A stretch of 64,000 nt of DNA from NCBI GenBank assembly GCA_030386875.1, contig CM059563.1:18739936-18803935 (forward strand). Reading direction: 5' to 3'. The position numbers and the translations under genes were made by a program. How positions within the stretch are numbered: the stretch's first letter is position 1; the number at the start of each line of letters is the position of its first letter. Under the pieces are notes generated by a model. The model had not been told where the DNA came from. It was given only the letters and a program-made list of their open reading frames with translations, and ran no database searches. This document shows positions 34,263 through 46,200 of the stretch, piece after piece. Source of the DNA: Morinoia aosen. Its lineage: Eukaryota; Arthropoda; Malacostraca; Amphipoda; Talitridae.

Positions 34263-37200
34263 CTGGAGGGACATAAAGCACAATGTCAGGGTATGTAATA
34301 ACTAGATGCCTAGTTGAAAATAACTATTCTACACGGATGAACCAACACTTTTTTACGTCCCCAAATTAAAAGCCCTAGCAATTTTTGCACGAGTTTTCTA
34401 ATTACTAACCTCCATAATATATTTCGAAAACAAGTACTGCTAATTCAAACAAAAAGGGTAAAAGTACTAAATTTACACATTAGGGCTGTAAAGCTCAATA
34501 TCGCAATTGTGGGCAACTTTCTGAAAGACATAACATTTTTTAAATAAAGCATTTTCATAGATTACCAGCCTTCAAACTTATTCAAACCAAATTCAGCATG
34601 AATCATTTGATGTGCTCATGACACTCCTTTTGAATAGCTTTAAATGAAATATACATTCGATTACTTTCATCAACAGCAACCTTCATGCATTTCTGGGGTA
34701 CCTAAAAGCTAAATAAAAAATTTGAGAAAGACACTAGAATCCAAATTAAAAACACTCGAAGTTTTATGTGCTTAACACCTCAAACACGACATTAGATACG
34801 ATATGAGTGTAATTTTCAAATATGAAGTACTACGAACCTTATTGGAGATAATAGGTGCAGGCGTGGGAGAAGATACATCTGAGGGAGGCAGCATGGCAGA
34901 GAGAGCAGAACTGTTAGTGCTTTGGTCGCACGTAAAATTTTCCTTTTCAGCAGCAGACTCTGCCTGCTGTCCTCCAACCCTTTCTTGGCGATCACAAGGT
35001 CTTTCTTTCCTCGCCCTCGAGTGTGCATCACTCAAACTCGGATCCCCCGCAACGTCACTTGTCTCCAAGTCAGAGCGTTTACTTGCAGAAGCTGAATGCG
35101 TCCTACACCCACCAGAGAGCTCATCAAGCACTTCCCTGTCCCTTTCTTGTCCTCCACTCCGTGATCCACTCACTGATTTCTTCTCCGAGCGAGGCATGTT
35201 CTCACTCATCTCGGAGTCCATGAGGGTTCTTTCATCGGCGCCAAGATTTCTGTCCTCGGCGCCAAGAAGAGTTCTGTCCTCGGCGCCAAGAAGGGTTCTG
35301 TCTTCCACGTCATCAGGGTACACGCCAGCCCCCGGAGTTTTAGGCGGGCGCTCCAAGTACGAGCAAGACTCTGTGTACGAGTCTATGGAGAGACTAGGGA
35401 CCGAGTGAGAGGAAGACTTGGGTACTTGCGTCCCCAACAGTGGAGTTGATGTGTAGGGGTTTACCCTTGTTCTGTGGTGAGAAGAGTCTTTGGCTGACTT
35501 TCTGGGTTTGGACGGCGAATAGAAAATATACTTGCCTGGAGTGGGGGGAGCTTGTGGGAAGTATGAATCATCGCGGGAAGAGACCTGAACGAGAGGATTG
35601 GTACATTGAAGCACGTAAGACGTAAAGAGAACACCACTAGGCCAATTTTTTAAGCATAAAATACGTAAGAACAATTTCAAGACACAAAAACAGAGTTTGC
35701 TGATAGGAATGTGCGAATCCCCAGCAAAAAAAAAAAAACGGCTTTCAGTTACTGATGGAAATCTGAGGAAATTTTTTTCAAATAGCTATAACTATAACAT
35801 TTAATATATTCTCTGAACATTGCCACGCATAGTTAGCAGATGATTAACAGAAATTCTAGAATAAAAGAACGAGAACCCAAGGAGCTTCATCCCAATGTAA
35901 ATTACGCCGCGTCGCGTGCGTGCCTGAACGTGTCGGCGAAGCTTGGCATTATTTTGCCAACTTTAAACCATCACGGAGAGGTACTACGAAAACCTGTGAC
36001 AGAGCAAGCAGTTTATGAGTTGAATCGTTCAAAAGTAGATGAGGCTTCAACTGAGCAACAGTTTGGTTATCAATGAATGGTAAAACCATAATAGCACTTG
36101 GACCTCAAAATGATGAGATACGTATTAGACGCTAAGGAACTGAGAAATCTTTCCTCCTCTTAGCAATAAAATATTCATACCAAAATAATTACCACCTAAC
36201 CTGCAATAGAAAATATCTGCGGATATTTTATTGTACAAATATCTTGCCTCTCATAACAGTAAGATTACTTGTGAGAAACATTTATACTTGAAGTAAACCT
36301 TGAGCCAAGGGAAGTGCACAGCTACGAGTGGGGAAATCTCTTCCCCGACAAACCCACAGTGTCGACAATAATTTAGTATTTTAACACGTTTGCTACGTTT
36401 CCCCGGTTGTTAACGGTTGGTTTGGTAAGGTTGTAAGTAGCAAAATTGGGAAACCGACTCGGCTGCTTGAATGTACTTTTATCCTTCCTAAGAAAAATGA
36501 AGAATGTAATAGCATGATAACTTTACAAGTCGTATGATAACAGTTATTTCCTAAAAAAGTCACGAAACAGATGACATGCCATACACTTATACCGGTACTT
36601 GAATGAGCAATTTACCCAGTGGTACACATTGCTCCCAATACGTAGGAAACGTGTTAATCCATTGACTGCAATTGAGTACACTAAAGCTCAACATTCAACT
36701 CAAATTTAAAGTCAATATTGTTAAGAAATTTTGAAAATAGCAGACATGAACTGGATCGTGCCTTTATTAAGCTTTAGTTACATACTTACGAAAATTGAGT
36801 TTGTGACTACTAAAAGTCAACAACATTATGAAAATCCCCTCCGTGGCCACCGGTAGCACACGTTGCAGTCAAAGTATTGAACAAACACTCACCGTTCCTC
36901 GTCTTCCGGCTGGGGAGCGTCGAACATCAGAATTTCGTGAGCAATTGGAGGTTGTCTCAGCCGTGACAGACGATGGGTGCCTCTCTTGGGACTTGTTAGA
37001 GCTGCTCGACCGAGATCGCTTCGACTTGTTACCCTTCTTTTTCTTCTTTGTTTCAGAATCAAAAGACTCAGGGGTTGCTGGATCGCTAGAGATGGCAGAT
37101 GCTAAAGTTGCTGTGTCGTTAGATAAAACTACCGTTGGAGCATCGGTAGTTTTTGGGATACTGAGGATATTTGAGCGCCTGCGATTTCTACGTGAGTCGA

Positions 37201-40200
37201 TTGAGGTATCAGAGAATTTTTCCTCCGCCTCTGAATTTCTAGACTCGTTAAACAATTTTCTTGTAGTTTCAGGAATGTTTGATGCACCCAAAGACTTATT
37301 GGCAGTCAAAGTGATGTCAGATGCACTCAAAGCCTTTCTAGATTTCAAAACATCAGATGTTCTCTGTAACATCGGATCGTCATCAAGTTTGGAAGACATT
37401 GAAGACGTTTTAAAGTTTCCGGCAACAGTCGTGGAATTCAAGTGTTCATTTGCAGTATCTTGAATATTGGATGCACTCGATGACTTCTTGCGGCCCGCAT
37501 TCGTTGACCTACTTGGGTGCTTCACTTCAATGCTCTTCTCCTTTTTACCTTGTATGTCATAGTCTGCCTTTGAAGCAACTCCAGAACCAAAATCTAGATT
37601 TTTTGTGACACACTGCAGGTTTTGCGCAAACTTCTTACCAGCCGCAGGATGTCTCGCTCGATTGTGGGTACTGGACAGAGGAAGCGTCTGATTTGGAACA
37701 TCCAAAGGTAAAGCTTCATTATAAGCAACACTGCAACTTCTTGCATCGTCTCTAGCACTTGGTAAATCTGAGCGAATGTCACTTGAATGTCTAGGTGCAG
37801 CAGCAATCCGACGCATCTTCTGACAATTTGAATCTGATTCAGTCTTCCCTACATTCAAAGTCATACCTTGATGAGAGGTGTCCTCTTCAGAAGCATTCTC
37901 AACTTCCCTATTCTTTGAAGTTTGACAAGCCTGAGACCAAGCAGGAAAAAGACTGGCATTTTTGTTCCCATGACCAGGACGGTTGACGTCTCTTACGGGA
38001 CAGGTTCCGATGTTGCTGGTCCGAGACCTTATCGTTCTGCGGGTTGAACCACTTGAGGCAGTTGGCGCGGGCCAATCAGGTGAATCAACAATATGCAACT
38101 GGTCTGGACTAGAACTAGCTGTAGAATATTCGCTTCCACCCACATCATGTTTGCGCCAGAACTCGACAGCAGGATTCAAGTCAACTTTTGAAAGTGACTT
38201 GGACTTTGAGCGCAAGCTAGAATTGGTGCGTGAGTCGGGCTTATCAGGAATAGGTTCAGATACAGAGAGAGGAATTGGTGCTGATCTGTCTTGCAGTCCG
38301 TGAGGAGCTTCACTTATGTTGCTTCTCTCTTCAGCTTGTACTATTTTAAAAACTGGATAGACTTCAGGGCTGTACGGCGTGAGTGAGACTGGTAAATTTC
38401 CAACTCCTGAACTACTAGATTTCGAAGTAGTTTTAGCAAATGAACCAGGTCTGTTTCGATTGGAATCTATGCTGTCTGCCCTGGAGGTACTTGATGCTTT
38501 TTCATCTAAGCATGCAAAATCCGGCACTGGAAGTGAAATAGAGTGCTCATCATCTGGCCTGCTTGAATTACTTCGAGTAGGATCTGAAGTAGACTGTTTC
38601 TTTTGTTTTGCAATACGTGGATCGATTGGAACTGAACTTAATGCACTATCAGTCGAGTCTCTAGAAGTTACTCTTGAGTCTGACACGCTAAAATTAACCG
38701 GAACACCTTCTGACGCTGTTGATTTTAAAAAAGAGGTAGTGAGAGATTGACTAGGCATCTGTTGCGCAGAGTTTGCAGTTATTGCTATACTTTCGGTAGT
38801 CACAGATGAGCAAGACATAGGATATGAGTTGGACTTTGGAGAAGAATGATCTGATTTAGCAACATAAGCGTTTGTGTGAGATCCTAAGTGAGGGCTAGGG
38901 GCACCTGAGGGTGTTGATGGAGTCGAATGACCACTTTCTAAATTCAATTCAAAAAGGGAGATGAAATCAGAAGAAGATAAACATAGGTTAATTTCGACCT
39001 CTTCATCAGATGAGTCCTCAAAGTTTGATTCCAAGGCGTTGGGATCTGTTTCCATAGGACTCAAGTTCTCAGAAATCAAGTCACCTCGATCGGACTTATT
39101 GGAGTCGTATTGGGGGTCGAGGAAAGCAGAACTTGTGGCTGGGTTCACAGATGCTTCAAAATCGCGCTGAGACGTCGGCACGGCTACCATTGCTCGCGGT
39201 CCTTCTCGAACCATTGAGCTGCAGATGCTCCTCATTTCTTTCTCAGGAGTAGGAGGCAACGGAGTGAACGATGCAAGTTGTTTTCCAACAGAACTTTTTG
39301 GGAGCGTCAGGCGCGCGTCTTGAGTAGGTTGACTCTTTTTAGAAGAATTTGCTCCTCTTTGAGGAGAAGCATCATTCGAAGCAGACACTCTTCCCTGCGA
39401 ATCAACTGTAGCAGCCTCGGAATCAAGATCAAACCGTTTTTCTGAATCTTGTGTTTTGCAGTGAAAGTCCACATCCTTTTTGTGTAGAGGAACCGAGTCT
39501 TTGCTCGCCTCAGGTACGATATCACCTGCATCAGCAAGATCACCATCATTCGATGTACCACAAGCAGAAGTGGCAAGATGGCCTACACCAGGGGCAACAG
39601 AGGCGGGAACAACACTACCAACTGCGGCGGCAAAGGTCGCATTGGCAGGGCTGTTAGGATCAGAGTCAAGTCCTCCGTCGAGCATTGCAAGCTTGCTGTC
39701 CAGATCTGCATAGGAGTCGTTCAGGTCGCCACCGTCTGCCTGCTCTGAGAGCGCTCCGCTGCCGCTGTATGCAGGCGTACAAACTCTCGAGGCCTTACTG
39801 CTTGATAACTCCGTATCTGTAACATTCAAAATCAGAGTCAAATAAAATGAACTATGTGTTGTAACTCTATCAGTAGCATTCAAAATCATGTTCAAATAAA
39901 GTGAATATTGTATTTTATTCAAATTTTCTCTCACGTTCCAGTCAGCAGTCATATGAGACAGTAAAGAATTTACTTTGAAAGATTATAAACTTTTTGTAAA
40001 AGAATCCAAAATCTTATAGTAACGCAAATAATTTTTTATTTGATCTTAAACACTTATCCTGAATATGCGTTAGACTTATTAAATATTTTCTCAACATCAG
40101 AGCACGAAAATTGACATTTAATTTTAAATCTTATCCTACTGATCCAACCAAGAGCTGCATGTACTGCAACAACCTTAAGATTGGTTTTATTTTAAACTAG

Positions 40201-43200
40201 AACATAAGGAAATAGAACGTAAGGAAAGCTAATCAGAATATAGTAAACTTTACCAAAAAAATGTAACAAAGCTTTATGAATTTAAGCTGAAATTAGCCAC
40301 ATTTAAATAACCCTCAGGCCTCTGTTTACTGAGCAGTCCCCCATCCAAACGAAGCCAGAGACCAAAGTAAACAGCAGCTAGTAGAGTGAAATTTGAATAT
40401 ACAGACATGCTACAGAACACTTTTAACATGTTCGCTGCCGCTGGACGCACATGTAAGTCCAGCGGTCTCATGTTAAGTTAGGTTGTGAGTAGCTAAGTTT
40501 AAAAAACTACTTTATTATTCAAAAACAAAAATTGTATTTTTCAGAATGTGAAAATATAATAGCATGATGATATTTTATCCTGTAGGCTTAAATCTTTTCT
40601 AATAAAGATGTTGAAATAATTTAAATGCTGTTCACTTACACCGATATGTAAATGAGCAATTTACCAAGTGGTTGGTCGGCAGTTTACGTGTCAACGAAAT
40701 GAACATCCAAAAAGTGAGCACCATATGAACCTTGAGCCAAGTTCGAAACTGCAGTAAATTTCCCTTTGATGAAAAAAATCCACACGCGACCTAGAAGGTA
40801 CAATAGAGATGTCAGGCTCGACAGATGATGATTGATTAGGCAATGCTTAAAAATACGTAATGTGAAAATTTACACCACCCCACTGCATTTCAATATATTA
40901 GTATATATCTATAAAACGAAAATCAATCATGAAGCTAGGCATACAAGTAACTAGATGTTATGTCCTAGCAGGTACAAGCTAACTAACTCAATGTAATGAG
41001 ATCATCATATGCTAAAGAATTGAAAGATGGCTTCCAGCAACACTATGAACCTTTACCTTTCATGAGGTTAATAGAAACTTACAGACACTCACCATAGATA
41101 ACAGGAGAAGCAAAGCCCTGCAGTGCTCGTTGCAGGCGTTGCACTTCTAAAGACTGTACTGCGTCGGGCCCTTCCATTTGAGGCTCAGCAACATTCGTAT
41201 CATTTGGCCCTAATGATGCCTGTGTCATGTTATCGGGAAGGCCCACTGCAGTAGTAGAGAGCCTCCTCTTGCAAGATAAAGTATCAGGGTTTGGAATTTG
41301 AGATGCAGAACTTCCAGCACGGCTGGTGGGTGAGGATGACAACCCTTGTCTCTCACTGTGAGCTAAATTATCAGATTCATGATTGACATCTTCCTTTTCA
41401 GCATTGCGGCCCCGTGATGAAGGCTGCTCATGGCTCTTGCTGCCAAGAGACTTCATAATATCTCGATTACAAGACTTGGTTTCCTGAGTGACTTCTTGTA
41501 ATGATGTTGGGCCCATTGATCCAGAAGTTCCATCATCTCCAGTGGCGTTTGCGGACGCGCAACGTGCCTCGGCTATATCTCTAGGTGAGTCCTTCGAACA
41601 GCCAATTTGGGCAAGCTGATCATTATTAGAACGATCTCCTTTGTGTTGTTCTTCCGCATCAGAGTGGTTATCTACAAATGACATGTCAGCATCGCCATGT
41701 GACAGTACGGTAGTCCACTTCTCCCAAACGTCAGCAGGAGATGGGGGAACATCTGCAATATTACCTAGGGGCGACTGCGGAAATTGGCTCTTCTTTGCAG
41801 AGCTTGAAGGAGTGTTGAGAAGTCGAGAGCGAGTTGAAGCCAAAGAAGTTGATCCAAGTCGGCCTGAAACTGAAGGAGTAGATCCTTGACGACCTGAAGC
41901 CGAAGGAGTAGATCCAAGTCGGCCCAAAGCCGAAGGAGTAGATTCATGACGACTTGAAGCTGAAGGGGTAGATCTAAGACTTTTCCTAGATGATCCTTTA
42001 GGGGTGTTAGGAAATTCCTCACTACAAGATCCAAATTTGACCGGAGACAGCTTACCAGCACCGACCACACATTTGTCAAGATTGTTTTCTGTCGTGCATT
42101 TCGATGCACCTAACTTTTCCTCACTTTTAGCTGAAGATTGCAAATCATTGGTTACTACATCGTGAGCAACTGGCTTTTCTTTCAAATGCGCCTGAGTATT
42201 CAACTCTTCAACTAGTGAATCCTCCTCACTTTCAGATTCAATTCTAAGTTTCCGAGATGGCTTTTTGGAGGAAGGCTTCATTTTCTTTTTCAGAGTAATC
42301 ACTTTACATTCCCTGCCAGCTGATTTTCTAGATTGTTTAACTTTACCCTTAGCGCCAGTTTTTTGTACAAATGGACGTTCTTTGCAGTTTTTCTTTTTAG
42401 GGACACGAGTTTTTGAGTCAGACGTAGATTTTGAAAACGAGACGGAGGTTTCTCGAATGTTGTTCAATGGGATATTTTCTTCTTCAACAAATACTGGCAC
42501 CTCATCACAAGGACGACTTTCAGTCTGCTGTTTGAAGCCTGAGTGGCTAGTGACCTCAGGTTTTGCTGTATCTGAAGGCTTTAAAGGAGAAATTCTAGCA
42601 AGTGAATTAACATTTCTAGGTAATTCTGCGTTGTCAATTTCTTCATGCTCCGAGTTGCCTGAATTAGAAACAGATGTTAATTTGTTTGCTGCAGACGCAG
42701 TTTTTTTACCTGGAAATTCAGGTGAGTTAGAAGAATCTGAGATATCAAATATTGAAAATTGAGATGACTGTGCTGACTTGGACACTTCTTTGTTAGACGT
42801 TTTCTGGCTAACAGAAATACGAGATATGCTTTTTCCAGTCATAGTCACAGGGTTGACTTCAGCATCTTTCTCTTGCTGACCATCACCAACAGTTGTTACG
42901 TCACCAACAGGCTTAGAAGTTTCACCAACACCTTGAGGAGCCCGGAGCCTTTCTTCAACTTGATCACTTTCAGGCCTACGAGAACAGTCTTCGTTTACTT
43001 GCTCCGATATGAACTCATTTTGCTGCTGATTTTTGGACTCCTCTTGCTTTTGGATGTGAATCTTACCACTTTGTGGGCTTTCCGACTTTGAACGCTTATT
43101 CTTCTTTTTACTCGACTTCTTCCGTTGAGTGTTTTTCATTTTCTTTTTGCGCTTTGTTTCTGTAATTGAAAATTGTTCATTTTCGATGCTCATCACCAAG

Positions 43201-46200
43201 TCGGATAAACTTGATTCTTTCCCCAAAGATGGCAGAGACACAGTGACAGAAGAAATGTTGGTATTAACTACAGCAGAATTTCCTTCATCATTCACCAAGG
43301 TTGCATGGGTTCCAGGTTCTTCGGCACTGAACTCAACAGCATCAGCCTTTTCATTGGCATCTGTTGGAGATGCACAAGAATTCTTATCTGTCACATCATT
43401 TCCTGTGTTATTTTTCTTCACGCTTTTCAGCAGTTCGTTCTCCAACATGAGACCCATAGTCATGGGTGATAATGACTGCCTATTTTCTCTCGTATCATTT
43501 TTGTTCACTATGGTATTTGAGTTACCAGCGTCACACTGACTTTTTCCAGGAGCAACATCCAATTGCGATGTGACACTCCGGTTCGCAGACACAGTTTCAG
43601 GAAGATGATCATCATCCGTGGGTACATCATCATCATCATCATCAGAGGTGTGCATGTTCAACTTCCCATTTGGGGTTTTAGAACAAGGAGAAAATGGAGG
43701 GAAGGATGTAGGTAGAGGGGTGTTCAAATCATTACCGTGCCCACTCATTTTTTTAGCTGTGCTAGGGATGCCTTGGTGCACCGGTGTAGGCGGCTCAAGA
43801 CTCACTTCTGACATTTTGTAAGGGGTGTTCAGGGCATCTGATATAAGGGAAGGTAGAACACATTCTGAGTCGGATGCTTTATCACTCTCATGATGAGGCG
43901 GCTGATCATTAGAACATATGCTATTTTTGTTACGTCGGGATTTTTTGCACGAGACAGAAGCAAGCAACGCCTCAGAATACTCAGAAAAATCAAGGATGGG
44001 CATTGACTGCACCTCCTCCGGAGCAGATTTCTTTTCTTTCATTTCTTGGTCACACAAGCGTCTTCGCTTCCTTCTGCCACGAGGGGACGGAGAACATTCG
44101 CTAGAATCCGACAACACAACTGAAGCTTCTTCCATTATAACGCTGAGATTTTGATTAGCTTGTGTGGCTTTTCCTTTGGGAGACCTGATGTTCGGCACGT
44201 CAGGCAATCTGTGATCCGTTGTGTCGAGCGGCGGTGAGCTAAACAGGCACCTCTGCAGGCGGCCGGCCTGAGCCTTGCCTGGAGACTTTACGGGGGTGCG
44301 GAACTCGAGCGCCCTAACGTGGCTACGCCGCCGCTTGTAGCTCGGGGTGCTTTGTGAGCCTCTTTCGGCCGAACTCGCCACCTCGGAGTGCACCGTGACA
44401 CTTTTGACGGCTGACATGGTCACCCCATGAGAGGAAGAACGTTGTTCAGCATTGCCACCTGACACAGAATTTCGTATAACTCGCGACCTCAATTGACGTG
44501 GCTGGACAGAATTATCAGACTCTTTTTTGCTATCAGCAGACAATGTCTCACCTTGATCTGTTTTTGCCATGAGTCGTTTGCTTGAACGTAACACAGGGAC
44601 TGGACTTTTATCTACTTCAACATCTGGGTTAGGGTCACTGATATTTTTGGCTGTATTTTCCTTGCCTCCTTGAAGATCAGTTCGATCTTCATTCTCTTCT
44701 TGAAAATCAGGTAGATCTTCATTCTCTCCTTGAAGATCAGGTAGATCTTCATTCTCTCCTTGAAGATCAGGTAGATCTTCATTCTCTCCTTGAAGATCAG
44801 GTAGATCTTCATTCTCTCCTTGAAGATCAGGTAGATCTTCATTCTCTCCTTGAAGATCAGGTAGATCTTCATTCTCTCCTTGAAGATCAGATGGGTCTTC
44901 ATTCTCTCCTTGAAGATCAGATAGATCTTCATTCTCTCCTTGAAGATCAGATAGATCTTCATGTTCTGCTGAAGGAAGTTCCGCGGGAAAGCTATCCGCC
45001 GTTTTTGTACCACCATGAATTTCTTGTTGTTGCTTGTCAGGCGTGACTGCCGCAAAAGCAGCATCGAGAGCAGCTGTGATAATTTTCTCCCCAGTGCTCG
45101 GAGGTTTTGCCCCCGTTTCAGTATCCTCCTCCCTAGCTTTGGCAACATCAGCAACTGCAGAGGAGGTGTTTTTTCTCTTTGATTTCTTAGCAGCGAGATT
45201 TTTTTGACGAACAATTTCCTGCTGGGCTGCAGGAAGTCGGCGGACATATTTAGTTCCATACTTGATGGCCACCAAATTTGGAAGCGTGACAGTCATCGGT
45301 TGCCTTATTTCACCTGCACATGTGTCAAAAATATCTGCGTTAAAATTCAAGACTTTAGTACAGCTTGGCCTTTCATCTGAATTTTCAATCACTTAACATG
45401 TACGTTTTTTAAAAACAAGTGCTCTAAAAGACTACTAAATAAAATAAATTTTACCATATGAAAACACACAATGTCGAGAATGCCGTTTCCACATGTAATT
45501 CTGATTCCAGAGAATCGAATCAGAATAGCAAGAAATGAATTCTATGCTCAAGGTCAAACATTACGGTGCGTAAATTAACGAGTTTCTCATTATATATAAA
45601 TAACAAGAATTTCGAACCAAATTGAAAACGAGAGCCTAATATTAATTCACATATAAGCAAACCTAATACAATGGTCCTTCGTTTATCGCGGTTGGTCGGT
45701 TCCAAAACCAGCTGCCACAACTCAATTTCCGCGAAGTAGTGACAGCTTATTTACCGTAGTTATTTAACATGCATTTGGACTTTTAAAACCCTCCTGTCCC
45801 GTTAAAAACCCACCGTTTACAGTAAAATACTCTATTAATTACAGGGACTACAGTTAAGCAATAACACTTGAGAAATGTTAATGATGAAGCTCATGCTGAC
45901 TTTTGCTGCGCAGCTGATGATTGTATTTCACGCAAAAGCTCTGCAAAATACTTTCAATGGACATATTTTAGAAACCTGCAAAGTCGTTAATCCGCAATAG
46001 TCAAACCGCAAAGTAGCGAGGGAACACTGTTAGATGGAAATGAATGCCGTTCAACAACTGAACTAAAACACAAGGCGATTTTAATAAAAGAGTCCGTGAA
46101 AACCATCAGAGGGTAGGCTACATGTACGTCAAGCACTGATTTCCCCGAGTTACATTTTTGGTCGCAGTTCAAGAGAGCAATGAATTTTCCACAAAAGGAG

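Noticed and set aside
34803-35408. 201-codon plus-strand ORF
   Set aside because: Antisense to exon N, whose splice sites and phase are well supported; low-complexity coding sequence commonly leaves an open antisense frame.
36828-37463. 211-codon plus-strand ORF
   Set aside because: Antisense of the 3' part of exon M and runs through its donor; no family resemblance.
44612-45259. 215-codon minus-strand ORF with repeated KERMKIYLIF
   Set aside because: Frame shadow of the 30 bp in-frame repeat in exon L; the other frame carries the phase-consistent protein.
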